DNA of 6,172 nt from an uncultured Propionibacteriaceae bacterium (GCA_936941515.1 CAKZJI010000235.1:1-6172), one strand, 5' to 3'. Shown: positions 1 through 5,115, counted from the stretch's first letter. Notes: generated by a model from the letters alone, not told the origin. A program made the numbers and translations.

Positions 1-553
1 GCTGGGCAAGCTCAGGCTCGGGTTTCTCACGGAACTCAGCGACCCGCCAGGCACCCGGCACACCGTCCAGGGGCTCTCCACGGTGCAGATAACCGAATCC
101 GGTATGCGGCCCGACGGGCACCACCCCCATGGTCACCAACGCCTGCTCGCGCGCCTCCGCCACCTCGAAGGCGCGGATCAGGGTGGCACGGAATCCCTCG
201 ACAGGGCTGATGATGTGATCGGCACTGAGCATCGCGACGACGGCGTCACAGTCACGTTGCTCCAGCACCGCCGCCGACCAGGCGACCGCGCTGAGAGAGT
301 CCCTCCCGACCGGCTCACCCAGCAAGTTCTCCTCCGGAAGCTCCGGCAGCTGCCGAGCCACGAGATCCACGTACGTGCGTGACGTGCAGATCAGAATCTG
401 GGAGTCTGGCACCAGACCCGAGACCCTCTCGTAGGCCAGCCGAAGCAGGCTCTTGCCGTTGAAGAGTTCCAGCAACTGCTTGGGGGTGCCCTGCCGAGAC
501 AGAGGCCAGAGCCGCGTCCCCGAGCCCCCCGCCATGATGACCACGTATCGCAT
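1..553 (-). CDS. manC: Mannose-1-phosphate guanylyltransferase, N-terminal part (cut by window edge)
   Basis: Transfers GMP from GTP to mannose-1-phosphate, giving GDP-mannose, the cytoplasmic donor for mannose-containing glycans. The reverse strand reads 184 codons from an ATG at 553 to the window edge; the C-terminus is missing. Nucleotidyltransferase motifs are in order: the nucleotide-binding signature GGSGTRLWPLSR (residues 9-20), PKQLL (24-28), GEPVGRDS (79-86), SADH (110-113, usually PADH), TGFGY (151-155) and FREKP (174-178). The family is about 350-370 residues when only the guanylyltransferase domain is present; whether an isomerase domain follows cannot be seen. There is no Shine-Dalgarno sequence before the ATG, but a TACTGT box ends 6 bases upstream, so a leaderless transcript is likely. 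It is divergent from the TIGR03089 gene. The M. tuberculosis equivalent is called manB (Rv3264c). A different sugar-1-phosphate nucleotidyltransferase is possible, but TRLWPLSR strongly favours the GDP-mannose type. Confidence 0.88.
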   Translation of the reverse strand, partial: MRYVVIMAGGSGTRLWPLSRQGTPKQLLELFNGKSLLRLAYERVSGLVPDSQILICTSRTYVDLVARQLPELPEENLLGEPVGRDSLSAVAWSAAVLEQRDCDAVVAMLSADHIISPVEGFRATLIRAFEVAEAREQALVTMGVVPVGPHTGFGYLHRGEPLDGVPGAWRVAEFREKPEPELAQ

Positions 554-559
554 GAACAA

Positions 560-565
560 ACAGTA
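560..565 (-). promoter_or_regulatory. Predicted -10 box of the guanylyltransferase gene
   Basis: The reverse strand reads TACTGT, which matches TANNNT, and is followed by six bases (TTGTTC) and the ATG at 553. That places the expected transcription start on or within a base or two of the start codon. No TTGACA-like -35 is seen 16-19 bases upstream, which is common for actinobacterial promoters. No ribosome binding site lies in the gap. Prediction from spacing and consensus only. Confidence 0.5.
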
Positions 566-587
566 GGGGCAAACGCCGATACGCATT

Positions 588-593
588 TACTAT
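588..593 (+). promoter_or_regulatory. Predicted -10 box of the TIGR03089-family gene
   Basis: TACTAT matches TANNNT and is followed by seven bases (TACGCGC) and the ATG at 601, so transcription should begin at or next to the A of ATG. There is no Shine-Dalgarno sequence. It lies 22 bases from the oppositely facing TACTGT box in an AT-richer 47-bp gap. Confidence 0.5.
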
Positions 594-600
594 TACGCGC

Positions 601-1263
601 ATGTTTGTGGATCATCTTCATCGGAACGCTGGCCCCTCTCCCCTGTTCACCCACTACGACGAGGCTGCCGGTTCTCGAGTGGAGCTGTCGGGCAGGACTT
701 TCGCCAACTGGGTGGACAAGACCGCAAACCTTCTGGAGGACCTGGGGACAGACCCCGGCGAGACAGTCCATGTAGAGCTGCTCACCTCAGCTCCCGGGCA
801 CTGGGTGACGGCAGTGTGGGTGGCTGGCTGCTGGCAGCGAGGATGCCCGGTCACCGAGAGCGCAGCAGGCGCAGAGCTGGCGGTCGTGGGGCCGGAAAGC
901 CAGGTGCGGGGCTCCAGCACCGTCATGTGCTCACTCCACCCGCTAGGCCTGGGACTCCCCCAGCTTCCGCCTGGATGCGTCGACTACGCCGACGTGCTGG
1001 CCCAGCCGGATTATCATCTCAGCGAGCCAGTCGCCCCCGATGAGGTGGCCTGGCTTCCACACATCACCCACGAGGAGGTGGCCCGGACACCGGTCCGGGC
1101 GAGCCGGCGTCTGTTCTCGGATCCTGGCCCCGGATGGTCCACAGTGCAGGACCTGCTGGTGGCTCCGGTGCTGGGGGGCGGCTCCACCGTCGTGGTGACG
1201 GGGGCCTCGTCCGAGCGGCTCCAGCAGATCGCGGATGAGGAGAGAACAGGCTCAGGGTCATAG
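601..1263 (+). CDS. TIGR03089 family protein (AMP-binding-enzyme-like, function unknown)
   Basis: A 220-residue protein resembling the N-terminal part of acyl-CoA synthetase/adenylation (ANL) enzymes. Residues 13-83 carry the family pattern: SPLFTHYD, then ELSGRTFANWVDKTANLL, a DPGETV turn, and a hydrophobic stretch around HWVTAVWVAGCWQRGC. The Ser/Thr/Gly-rich ATP-binding loop (SGTTGxPK type) and the C-terminal domain with the catalytic lysine are absent, so it is probably not a working adenylate-forming enzyme. The length is normal for TIGR03089, so this is the family form and not a local truncation. The ATG at 601 is chosen because a -10 box sits seven bases upstream and protein similarity begins at once. 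The M. tuberculosis counterpart beside the LCP gene is Rv3268. The stop overlaps the convergent glycosyltransferase stop. The family assignment is from recall of sequence pattern and synteny; the biochemical role is unknown. Confidence 0.82.
   Translation: MFVDHLHRNAGPSPLFTHYDEAAGSRVELSGRTFANWVDKTANLLEDLGTDPGETVHVELLTSAPGHWVTAVWVAGCWQRGCPVTESAAGAELAVVGPESQVRGSSTVMCSLHPLGLGLPQLPPGCVDYADVLAQPDYHLSEPVAPDEVAWLPHITHEEVARTPVRASRRLFSDPGPGWSTVQDLLVAPVLGGGSTVVVTGASSERLQQIADEERTGSGS
1081..1100. repeat. GC-rich inverted repeat, 8-bp stem and 4-base loop
   Basis: GCCCGGAC (1081-1088) and GTCCGGGC (1093-1100) are perfect reverse complements around ACCG. The repeat lies inside the TIGR03089 gene at codons 161-167 and about 160 bases beyond the glycosyltransferase stop on the opposite strand. 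No T-tract follows on either strand, so it does not meet the rule for an intrinsic terminator. It could be a U-less terminator for the minus-strand transcript or simply a by-product of GC-rich codons. Confidence 0.45.
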
Positions 1264-2244
1264 GCCGCGCAGGAAGCCAAGCCCCCATCCGAAGTGCATG
1301 ACCGCTAGCACGAGGGGAAGCCTGCGGCGAGTCGCGGAGTCCAAGCCCCGCATGGAAGCGGTGGCGTAGCTGAGGTAGGCGAGGTAGCTGCCGGGCAAGG
1401 CTAGGAGGACGAGCAGCCACGGCACACGCAGCAACAGCCCGGCGATCGCCCCCAGCAGACCGCCTCCAGAGCCGAGGACTGCGGCCGGGGGTATCAGGTA
1501 GCGCAGGCTGGCGGTCTCGGGATGACGCCGGATCACCTCGCGTCGCCACTGGCCGGTTCGGAAGAACTGCCTCGCCAAAGCCCCCAGGGTGGAGCGGGGA
1601 CGATAGGTCACCCGCAGCTCCGGGGTGAACCACACCACATGCCCGGCCCGGCGCAGCCGATAGTTAAGCTCCCAGTCCTGCGCCCTGTGAAGGGACTCAT
1701 CGAATCCCCCCACATCCTGGAGGGCCTTCCTCTGAAACACTCCGAGGAAGACGGTGTCGGCGGGCCCCGCGGGAGTGTCCGCCACATGGAATCCCCCCCC
1801 GCCCAGGCCGAGTGGCGAGTTGTAGGCTGCGGCGACCGCCCGCTCGAAAGGGGTTCGGCCGCGGGCGTCCATCAGGCCCCCGACGTTGGCTGCCCCGGTC
1901 TCATGCAGGATCCTCACCGCCGTGGCGATGTATCCCGGGCTGAGCTCAACGTGACCGTCCACCCTCACTATGACCTCATGCCGCGCCGCCCGGATGGCGA
2001 GGTTCAGGCCCGCCGGGGTATACCCGGTGGGGTTGTCGATGACACGGACACGGGGGTCGGACGCAGCAAGCTCGTCGGCAATCTGGCGGGTCTGGTCGTC
2101 GCTCGGTCCGACGGCCAGGACAATTTCGAGGTCGCCGGAGTAGCCCTGCTCGAGGACACGTCTCACGGCGGCGCGCAGATGCCGTTCCTCATTGCGGACG
2201 GGCATCACGACGCTGACAGGTTCCAGGGGGTTCACCCGCCTCAA
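1258..2244 (-). CDS. Family 2 glycosyltransferase with C-terminal membrane segments (ExoA-like)
   Basis: A 328-residue GT-A inverting glycosyltransferase, expected to add a sugar from a nucleotide donor to a lipid-linked glycan at the inner face of the membrane. Visible: the N-terminal strand SVVMPVRNEE (11-20), the second nucleotide-binding stretch around VGPSDDQT (45-52), the metal-binding VDGH (95-98, in place of DxD), a glycine-rich loop (145-151), and the acceptor/catalytic motif QDWELNYRLRRAG (189-201, general base probably Asp190). Two or three hydrophobic segments (about 252-271, 274-292, 308-326) should hold it in the membrane. The start is TTG at 2244, whose last two bases belong to the TGA stop of the upstream LCP gene (TTGA). 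A GTG at 2235 preceded by GAGG is the alternative and would shorten it by three codons. Either implies translational coupling. The overall pattern resembles succinoglycan ExoA-type enzymes. Donor and acceptor cannot be read from sequence. Confidence 0.9.
   Translation of the reverse strand: MRRVNPLEPVSVVMPVRNEERHLRAAVRRVLEQGYSGDLEIVLAVGPSDDQTRQIADELAASDPRVRVIDNPTGYTPAGLNLAIRAARHEVIVRVDGHVELSPGYIATAVRILHETGAANVGGLMDARGRTPFERAVAAAYNSPLGLGGGGFHVADTPAGPADTVFLGVFQRKALQDVGGFDESLHRAQDWELNYRLRRAGHVVWFTPELRVTYRPRSTLGALARQFFRTGQWRREVIRRHPETASLRYLIPPAAVLGSGGGLLGAIAGLLLRVPWLLVLLALPGSYLAYLSYATASMRGLDSATRRRLPLVLAVMHFGWGLGFLRGL
1793..1800 (-). repeat. G8 homopolymer tract in the glycosyltransferase gene
   Basis: The coding strand carries eight consecutive G residues spanning the glycine codons at residues 148-151 (the loop GLGGGGFH). 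A change of one G would frameshift the protein about halfway along. In this window the tract is in frame. Glycines here are probably conserved in the family, so the run may come from protein constraint alone. Confidence 0.9.
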
Positions 2245-3689
2245 CTTACCCGGCAGACCGGCGTCTCCGCCTCCCCGTCGCTGCGTTCAGGCTCCATGGA
2301 GGGGGTGGGGCTCCCCGTCGTCTTGGTGGGCTGCGGGCTGCTGTTGCGGGGCTGGGGGGTGGATTCAGCCGACTCGGGTGCGGAGCTCATGGGTGTGGGG
2401 GCTGATTGATCCAGTTGCTGTGATGCGGCAATACGCTCCTCGACGGTGGCGCGGATCACTGCGAAGTCGGGGCGTCCGGTGTTGATCAGCGGTGGGGCGA
2501 AGTTGACGGTGTCGATCGGCAGGCCCCTGCCCTTGAGGGCGAGATCCACCAGCTGGGCGATGTCACCTGTGCCGACGTCAGTGCGCACGATGTCGGACCC
2601 GGCTGCGGCCAGATCCGCGAAACGGCTGGCGACAGTCCCGGGATCGAGCTGCCTCGCCATCGCAGACATGACGCATTTCTGCCGCACCATGCGCTCATAG
2701 TCGTCGGAGTCGGCGCGGGAGCGTGCAAACCACAGGGCGCGGTAGCCATCAAGGTGCACATCCTCCCCCGGTTCGATCCAGCCGTAGATGTCAGAGCCGA
2801 CACCGCCGATCGGCACCCGTTTTCCGATATCCAACCGGATTCCACCCATGACATCGATGAGATTCTGGAATCCCGCAAGATCCACCATGGCGTAGTAGTT
2901 CAACTCCAGTCCCAGGGTCTCGGAGACGGCCTCCTTCATCGCCTCCAGGCCGGCCTCCTTGCCTGGATAGAGGTCGGCATGGTCCTGCCCGAGCGTGTAG
3001 ACGCCGTTCAGCATGCAGTCCTCACCGCAGCGGTAGCCGTCGGGATAGAGCCTCTTGAGTGGCGAACGGTCCGGGAACCGCACGCCCATCAGATTGCGGG
3101 GCAGCCCGAGGAGCACCGTTCTCCCAGTCTCGACATCAATGGAGGCCACGTTGATGGAGTCCGGCCGCAAGCCCTCACGATCCGCAGCCGCGTCCACGCC
3201 GAGCAGAAGGACGTTGTAGCGGCCACGTTTGGCCTCAGCGTCGCCGCCGCCCTCCAGGACCTCGGACACATGCCCGGCTGCGGTGAATGCGCTGGCCGCC
3301 AGGCTCGTTCCCAGCCCTGCAAGCAGAACCAGCCCCACGCACCCCCCAGTGAGGACCAGCCTGGCTCGCCGTGTCAGCTCCGGTGGCCGTGTCAGGCGCC
3401 AGGCGTCAATCAGGAGCAGAAGCCACCCCGCGAACACCACCCAGACGATCACTCTCATGGCGGCGGTCACCGGACCGCTCAGCAGCAGCCCGACGGTCGG
3501 CCCACGCCAAAGCAGCAGCCCCATGATGAGCAGGAACCCCACGGCCAGCAGGGCGCCCCAGATCCGCAGGGCCCATCGGCCCAGGCCGCGATGACCCGAC
3601 ACGAACTGCGCCGAGCCAGGCAGCAGTGCACTCAGCAGAACCAGCCCGACGGCCCGTCGATTGCGCACGGCAGCCTCAGTAGTCGGCAT
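2241..3689 (-). CDS. Multi-pass LytR-CpsA-Psr (LCP) family glycopolymer ligase
   Basis: A 482-residue LCP protein that probably transfers a lipid-linked glycopolymer to peptidoglycan outside the membrane. The N-terminal 135 residues hold about four hydrophobic segments (roughly 13-31, 39-60, 75-95, 110-133). The extracytoplasmic LCP domain spans about 155-345: NVLLLGVD (159-166), RPDSIN (175-180), GLPRNL (195-200), LNGVYTLG (227-234), YYAMVDLAGFQNLIDVMGGI (265-284) and ARSRADSDDYERMVRQ (322-337). These supply the Asp and Arg residues (Asp166, Asp177, Arg198, Arg323, Arg325, Arg333, Arg336) that bind pyrophosphate lipid and metal in the family. The usual PRD is PRN here. Cys221, Cys225 and Cys339 could form a disulfide. 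Residues about 428-480 are a Pro/Ser/Thr-rich tail with a lone Cys479. The ATG at 3689 has GGAG six bases upstream (3696-3699). It is first in a two-gene unit with the glycosyltransferase. M. tuberculosis has an LCP gene (Rv3267) in the same context. Confidence 0.92.
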   Translation of the reverse strand: MPTTEAAVRNRRAVGLVLLSALLPGSAQFVSGHRGLGRWALRIWGALLAVGFLLIMGLLLWRGPTVGLLLSGPVTAAMRVIVWVVFAGWLLLLIDAWRLTRPPELTRRARLVLTGGCVGLVLLAGLGTSLAASAFTAAGHVSEVLEGGGDAEAKRGRYNVLLLGVDAAADREGLRPDSINVASIDVETGRTVLLGLPRNLMGVRFPDRSPLKRLYPDGYRCGEDCMLNGVYTLGQDHADLYPGKEAGLEAMKEAVSETLGLELNYYAMVDLAGFQNLIDVMGGIRLDIGKRVPIGGVGSDIYGWIEPGEDVHLDGYRALWFARSRADSDDYERMVRQKCVMSAMARQLDPGTVASRFADLAAAGSDIVRTDVGTGDIAQLVDLALKGRGLPIDTVNFAPPLINTGRPDFAVIRATVEERIAASQQLDQSAPTPMSSAPESAESTPQPRNSSPQPTKTTGSPTPSMEPERSDGEAETPVCRVS

Positions 3690-3751
3690 GCTTCACTCCA
3701 TGGGGGTCTCGGGCAAGAGGTTGGGTTCCCCCAGAGTGGCCCCGGGGGCAT

Positions 3752-3769
3752 GCGCCTCGCGGCAGGCGC
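3752..3769. repeat. Inverted repeat, 6-bp stem and 6-base loop
   Basis: GCGCCT (3752-3757) pairs perfectly with AGGCGC (3764-3769) around CGCGGC. It lies in the spacer between the divergent LCP genes, inside the predicted leader of the minus-strand transcript. It could be an operator or an RNA hairpin; no T-tract follows. Confidence 0.45.
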
Positions 3770-3781
3770 GCCGTCCAGAGC

Positions 3782-3791
3782 CCGAATTCGG
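3782..3791. promoter_or_regulatory. Perfect 10-bp palindrome upstream of the second LCP promoter
   Basis: CCGAATTCGG is its own reverse complement and ends eight bases before the plus-strand -10 box, where the spacer of both opposing promoters would lie. Position and symmetry suit binding of a dimeric regulator, but I recognise no specific regulator motif. Confidence 0.35.
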
Positions 3792-3795
3792 CGGA

Positions 3796-3805
3796 AGGGT
3801 AGCCT
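3796..3805. promoter_or_regulatory. Overlapping divergent -10 boxes
   Basis: The ten bases AGGGTAGCCT give TAGCCT on the plus strand (3800-3805) and TACCCT on the minus strand (3801-3796); both match TANNNT and share the central TA. The plus box is followed by eight bases (TTTCTCCC) and the ATG at 3814, suggesting a leaderless or nearly leaderless mRNA with no Shine-Dalgarno sequence. The minus box would start the left LCP mRNA near 3789. The plus-strand call is the stronger one. Confidence 0.5.
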
Positions 3806-3813
3806 TTTCTCCC

Positions 3814-5019
3814 ATGAGCGACCAGCAGCGTGACCCTGACCTCGACTGGCTGTACCGCCGCGAGCCGACCCCAGAGGCCACTCGCATCTACTCTCCCGAG
3901 GAACAGGCGCGTCTGTCAGCCTCACGCCCCGCGCCAAGCCCGCCGCCCTGGCATACACCACAGCAGGCCTCGGGGTATCCCGCAGCCCAGCACGTCGCCC
4001 CACCCTCTGGCCCCCGGCCACCACAGCAGCCGCCTGGTGGCCGGGGGCTAGGCCGCAGACCGCGTCGCCGCCACCCCATCCGCAGGATCATTGTGGCCCT
4101 GGTCCTGGCGTGGGTTGTGTTCATGGTGGGGACACCGATCTACGCCTGGACAGTCGGGAACACCGTCAAGACCGAGCACCAGGGAACGCTCCCCCCTGAG
4201 CAGCCGGGAACGGCCGTCCTGCTGGTTGGCTCAGATGGCCGGGATCAGCTGACCGAGCAGCAGCGCAGGGAACTTGGCACGGGCGACACGGAGGGACGCC
4301 GCACCGATAGCATGATGCTGCTGTACAAGCCCCCCTCGGGGAAGTCTGCTCTGATCTCACTGCCACGGGACTCCTGGGTGTCGGTTCCGGGCAAGGGCAA
4401 TGCGAAGCTGAACGCCGCCTACGCCTGGGGCGGGGCGCCGCTGCTGATCCAAACCGTCGAGGAGAACACCGGAATTCGCATCGACGGATATCTGGAGGTC
4501 GGGTTCTTGGGTGTCGTGGAGGCGGTGGACGCGGTCGGCGGCGTTGAGGTCTGCCCTCAGGAGCCGATCAATGATCAGGATTCCCACCTGGAGCTCCCCG
4601 CAGGCTGCCAAACCCTGAACGGCAAGACAGCCCTGGGCTACGTCCGGATGCGCAAGGCCGATCCCCGCGGCGATGTCGGTCGCATGGAGCGGCAGCGCGA
4701 GATCATCGGCAAGGTGGCGAAGAAGGCTCTGAACCCATTGACGATCCTCAACCCCGTCTCCTACTGGAACCTGAATCTGGCTGCCGCCCACACCCTGGGC
4801 AGGGGAACCGGCACGGGCCCCCTCCAAGTGCTGGACGGCGTCCAGGTGTTCATGGGCTCCGCAGTCGGCTCAGGGTATTCGCTGAGCGTCCCGGTGTCGG
4901 ACGCCAATGCGATGCGGGGCGACCAGAGCGTCATGATCTGGGACGAAAAGGCCAGCAAAGAGGTATTCGACGCAGTCAAGAGGGGAAACACCGAGGTCCT
5001 GGCACAGTACTCGAAATAG
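3814..5019 (+). CDS. Single-pass LytR-CpsA-Psr (LCP) family glycopolymer ligase
   Basis: A 401-residue LCP protein expected to attach a lipid-linked wall polymer to peptidoglycan. A cytoplasmic head (1-91) begins DPDLDWLYRR and becomes Pro/Gln-rich, ending in an Arg-rich patch (81-91). One membrane segment follows (about 92-114), then the extracytoplasmic LCP domain (about 132-300): VLLVGSDGRD (135-144), RRTDSMML (162-169), SLPRDSW (182-188), KLNAAYAWGG (198-207), YLEVGFLGVVEAVDAVGGV (226-244), YVRMR (276-280) and DPRGDVGRMERQ (283-294). Asp141, Asp165, Arg185, Arg278, Arg280, Arg290 and Arg293 are in the expected active-site positions, with the canonical PRD. Cys247 and Cys265 probably form a disulfide, as in other actinobacterial LCP proteins. 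The reading frame is open upstream to 3661, but the ATG at 3814 is preferred because the -10 box lies directly before it and upstream starts would overlap the divergent gene. It differs from the left LCP in membrane topology and tail, so it is an old paralogue and not a recent duplicate. Confidence 0.93.
   Translation: MSDQQRDPDLDWLYRREPTPEATRIYSPEEQARLSASRPAPSPPPWHTPQQASGYPAAQHVAPPSGPRPPQQPPGGRGLGRRPRRRHPIRRIIVALVLAWVVFMVGTPIYAWTVGNTVKTEHQGTLPPEQPGTAVLLVGSDGRDQLTEQQRRELGTGDTEGRRTDSMMLLYKPPSGKSALISLPRDSWVSVPGKGNAKLNAAYAWGGAPLLIQTVEENTGIRIDGYLEVGFLGVVEAVDAVGGVEVCPQEPINDQDSHLELPAGCQTLNGKTALGYVRMRKADPRGDVGRMERQREIIGKVAKKALNPLTILNPVSYWNLNLAAAHTLGRGTGTGPLQVLDGVQVFMGSAVGSGYSLSVPVSDANAMRGDQSVMIWDEKASKEVFDAVKRGNTEVLAQYSK
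4006..4052. repeat. Long GC-rich hairpin inside the second LCP gene
   Basis: GCCCCCGGCCACCA (4010-4023) and TGGTGGCCGGGGGC (4035-4048) form a perfect 14-bp inverted repeat around an 11-base loop. Allowing two G-U pairs, the stem extends to 4006-4023 with 4035-4052. It covers the codons for the Pro/Gln/Gly-rich linker (about residues 65-79), just before the Arg patch and membrane segment. No T-tract follows, so it is not a standard terminator. Confidence 0.85.
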
Positions 5020-5031
5020 TATGCGGTCTAT

Positions 5032-5078
5032 GGGTAGCCCAGTCCGACTCAAGGTTCTGAACCCATCTCCGGCTACCC
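5032..5078. repeat. Nested inverted repeat between the LCP and DUF3352 genes
   Basis: GGGTAGCC (5032-5039) is the reverse complement of GGCTACCC (5071-5078), with 31 bases between. Inside lies a second symmetric element, GGTTC-T-GAACC (5053-5063). The right arm doubles as the -10 box of the next gene. There is no T-run after it, so it is a poor intrinsic terminator for the LCP gene; readthrough into the DUF3352 gene remains possible. Confidence 0.5.
5053..5063. promoter_or_regulatory. Operator-like palindrome GGTTCTGAACC
   Basis: A perfect 5-bp dyad around one base lies in the -35/spacer part of the predicted DUF3352 promoter. The half-site with one more base, GAACCC (5059-5064), recurs at 5092-5097 in the leader. 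This could be a repressor or activator site; no known regulator is recognised. Confidence 0.35.
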
Positions 5079-5079
5079 T
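5074..5079 (+). promoter_or_regulatory. Predicted -10 box of the DUF3352 gene
   Basis: TACCCT matches TANNNT and would start transcription near 5086, giving a leader of about 30 bases that contains a good ribosome binding site. There is no convincing -35 at 16-19 bases spacing. Confidence 0.45.
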
Positions 5080-5103
5080 GAAAAGGTCAGAGAACCCGAG
5101 GCA

Positions 5104-5108
5104 GAGGG
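5104..5108 (+). promoter_or_regulatory. Ribosome binding site that fixes a TTG start
   Basis: GAGGG, within AGAGGGAAG, sits seven bases before TTG at 5116. It is the best Shine-Dalgarno sequence in the window and decides the start of the DUF3352 gene, as the first in-frame ATG (residue 87) lies beyond the membrane segment. Confidence 0.7.
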
Positions 5109-5115
5109 AAGAACA

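Larger units (their letters stand above)
3690..3813. promoter_or_regulatory. Divergent control region between the two LCP genes
   Basis: A 124-bp intergenic stretch drives both LCP genes away from each other. It contains the GGAG ribosome binding site of the left gene (3696-3699, minus strand), an inverted repeat (3752-3769), a 10-bp palindrome (3782-3791) and overlapping -10-like boxes around 3796-3805. If the minus-strand box is used, the left transcript would have an untranslated leader of about 100 bases containing the inverted repeat, while the right transcript would be essentially leaderless. No -35 consensus was found on either strand. Confidence 0.5.

Noticed and set aside
1258..2244. 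Naming the glycosyltransferase wbbL (rhamnosyltransferase) by synteny with Rv3265c
   Set aside because: The gene is in a comparable neighbourhood, but the C-terminal membrane segments and overall pattern resemble ExoA-type enzymes. The donor sugar cannot be read from sequence, so no symbol is given.
1522..2409. Long open frame on the plus strand opposite the glycosyltransferase and LCP tail
   Set aside because: It lies antisense to two genes with clear motifs, its translation shows no recognisable family, and such frames are expected opposite GC-rich genes.
3661..3813. Upstream extension of the second LCP gene by up to 51 codons
   Set aside because: The frame is open back to 3661, but this would overlap the start of the divergent LCP gene. 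The added residues look unlike protein of this family, and a -10 box sits directly before the ATG at 3814.
2754..3833. 359-residue open frame on the plus strand opposite the first LCP gene
   Set aside because: It is antisense to a protein with a full set of LCP motifs. Its translation is rich in Gln, His and Pro, as expected from reading GC-rich codons in reverse.
5032..5078. Intrinsic terminator after the second LCP gene
   Set aside because: The stem is only 8 bp with a 31-base loop, and no T-tract follows; purines (GAAAAGG) come next. It is kept only as an inverted repeat.
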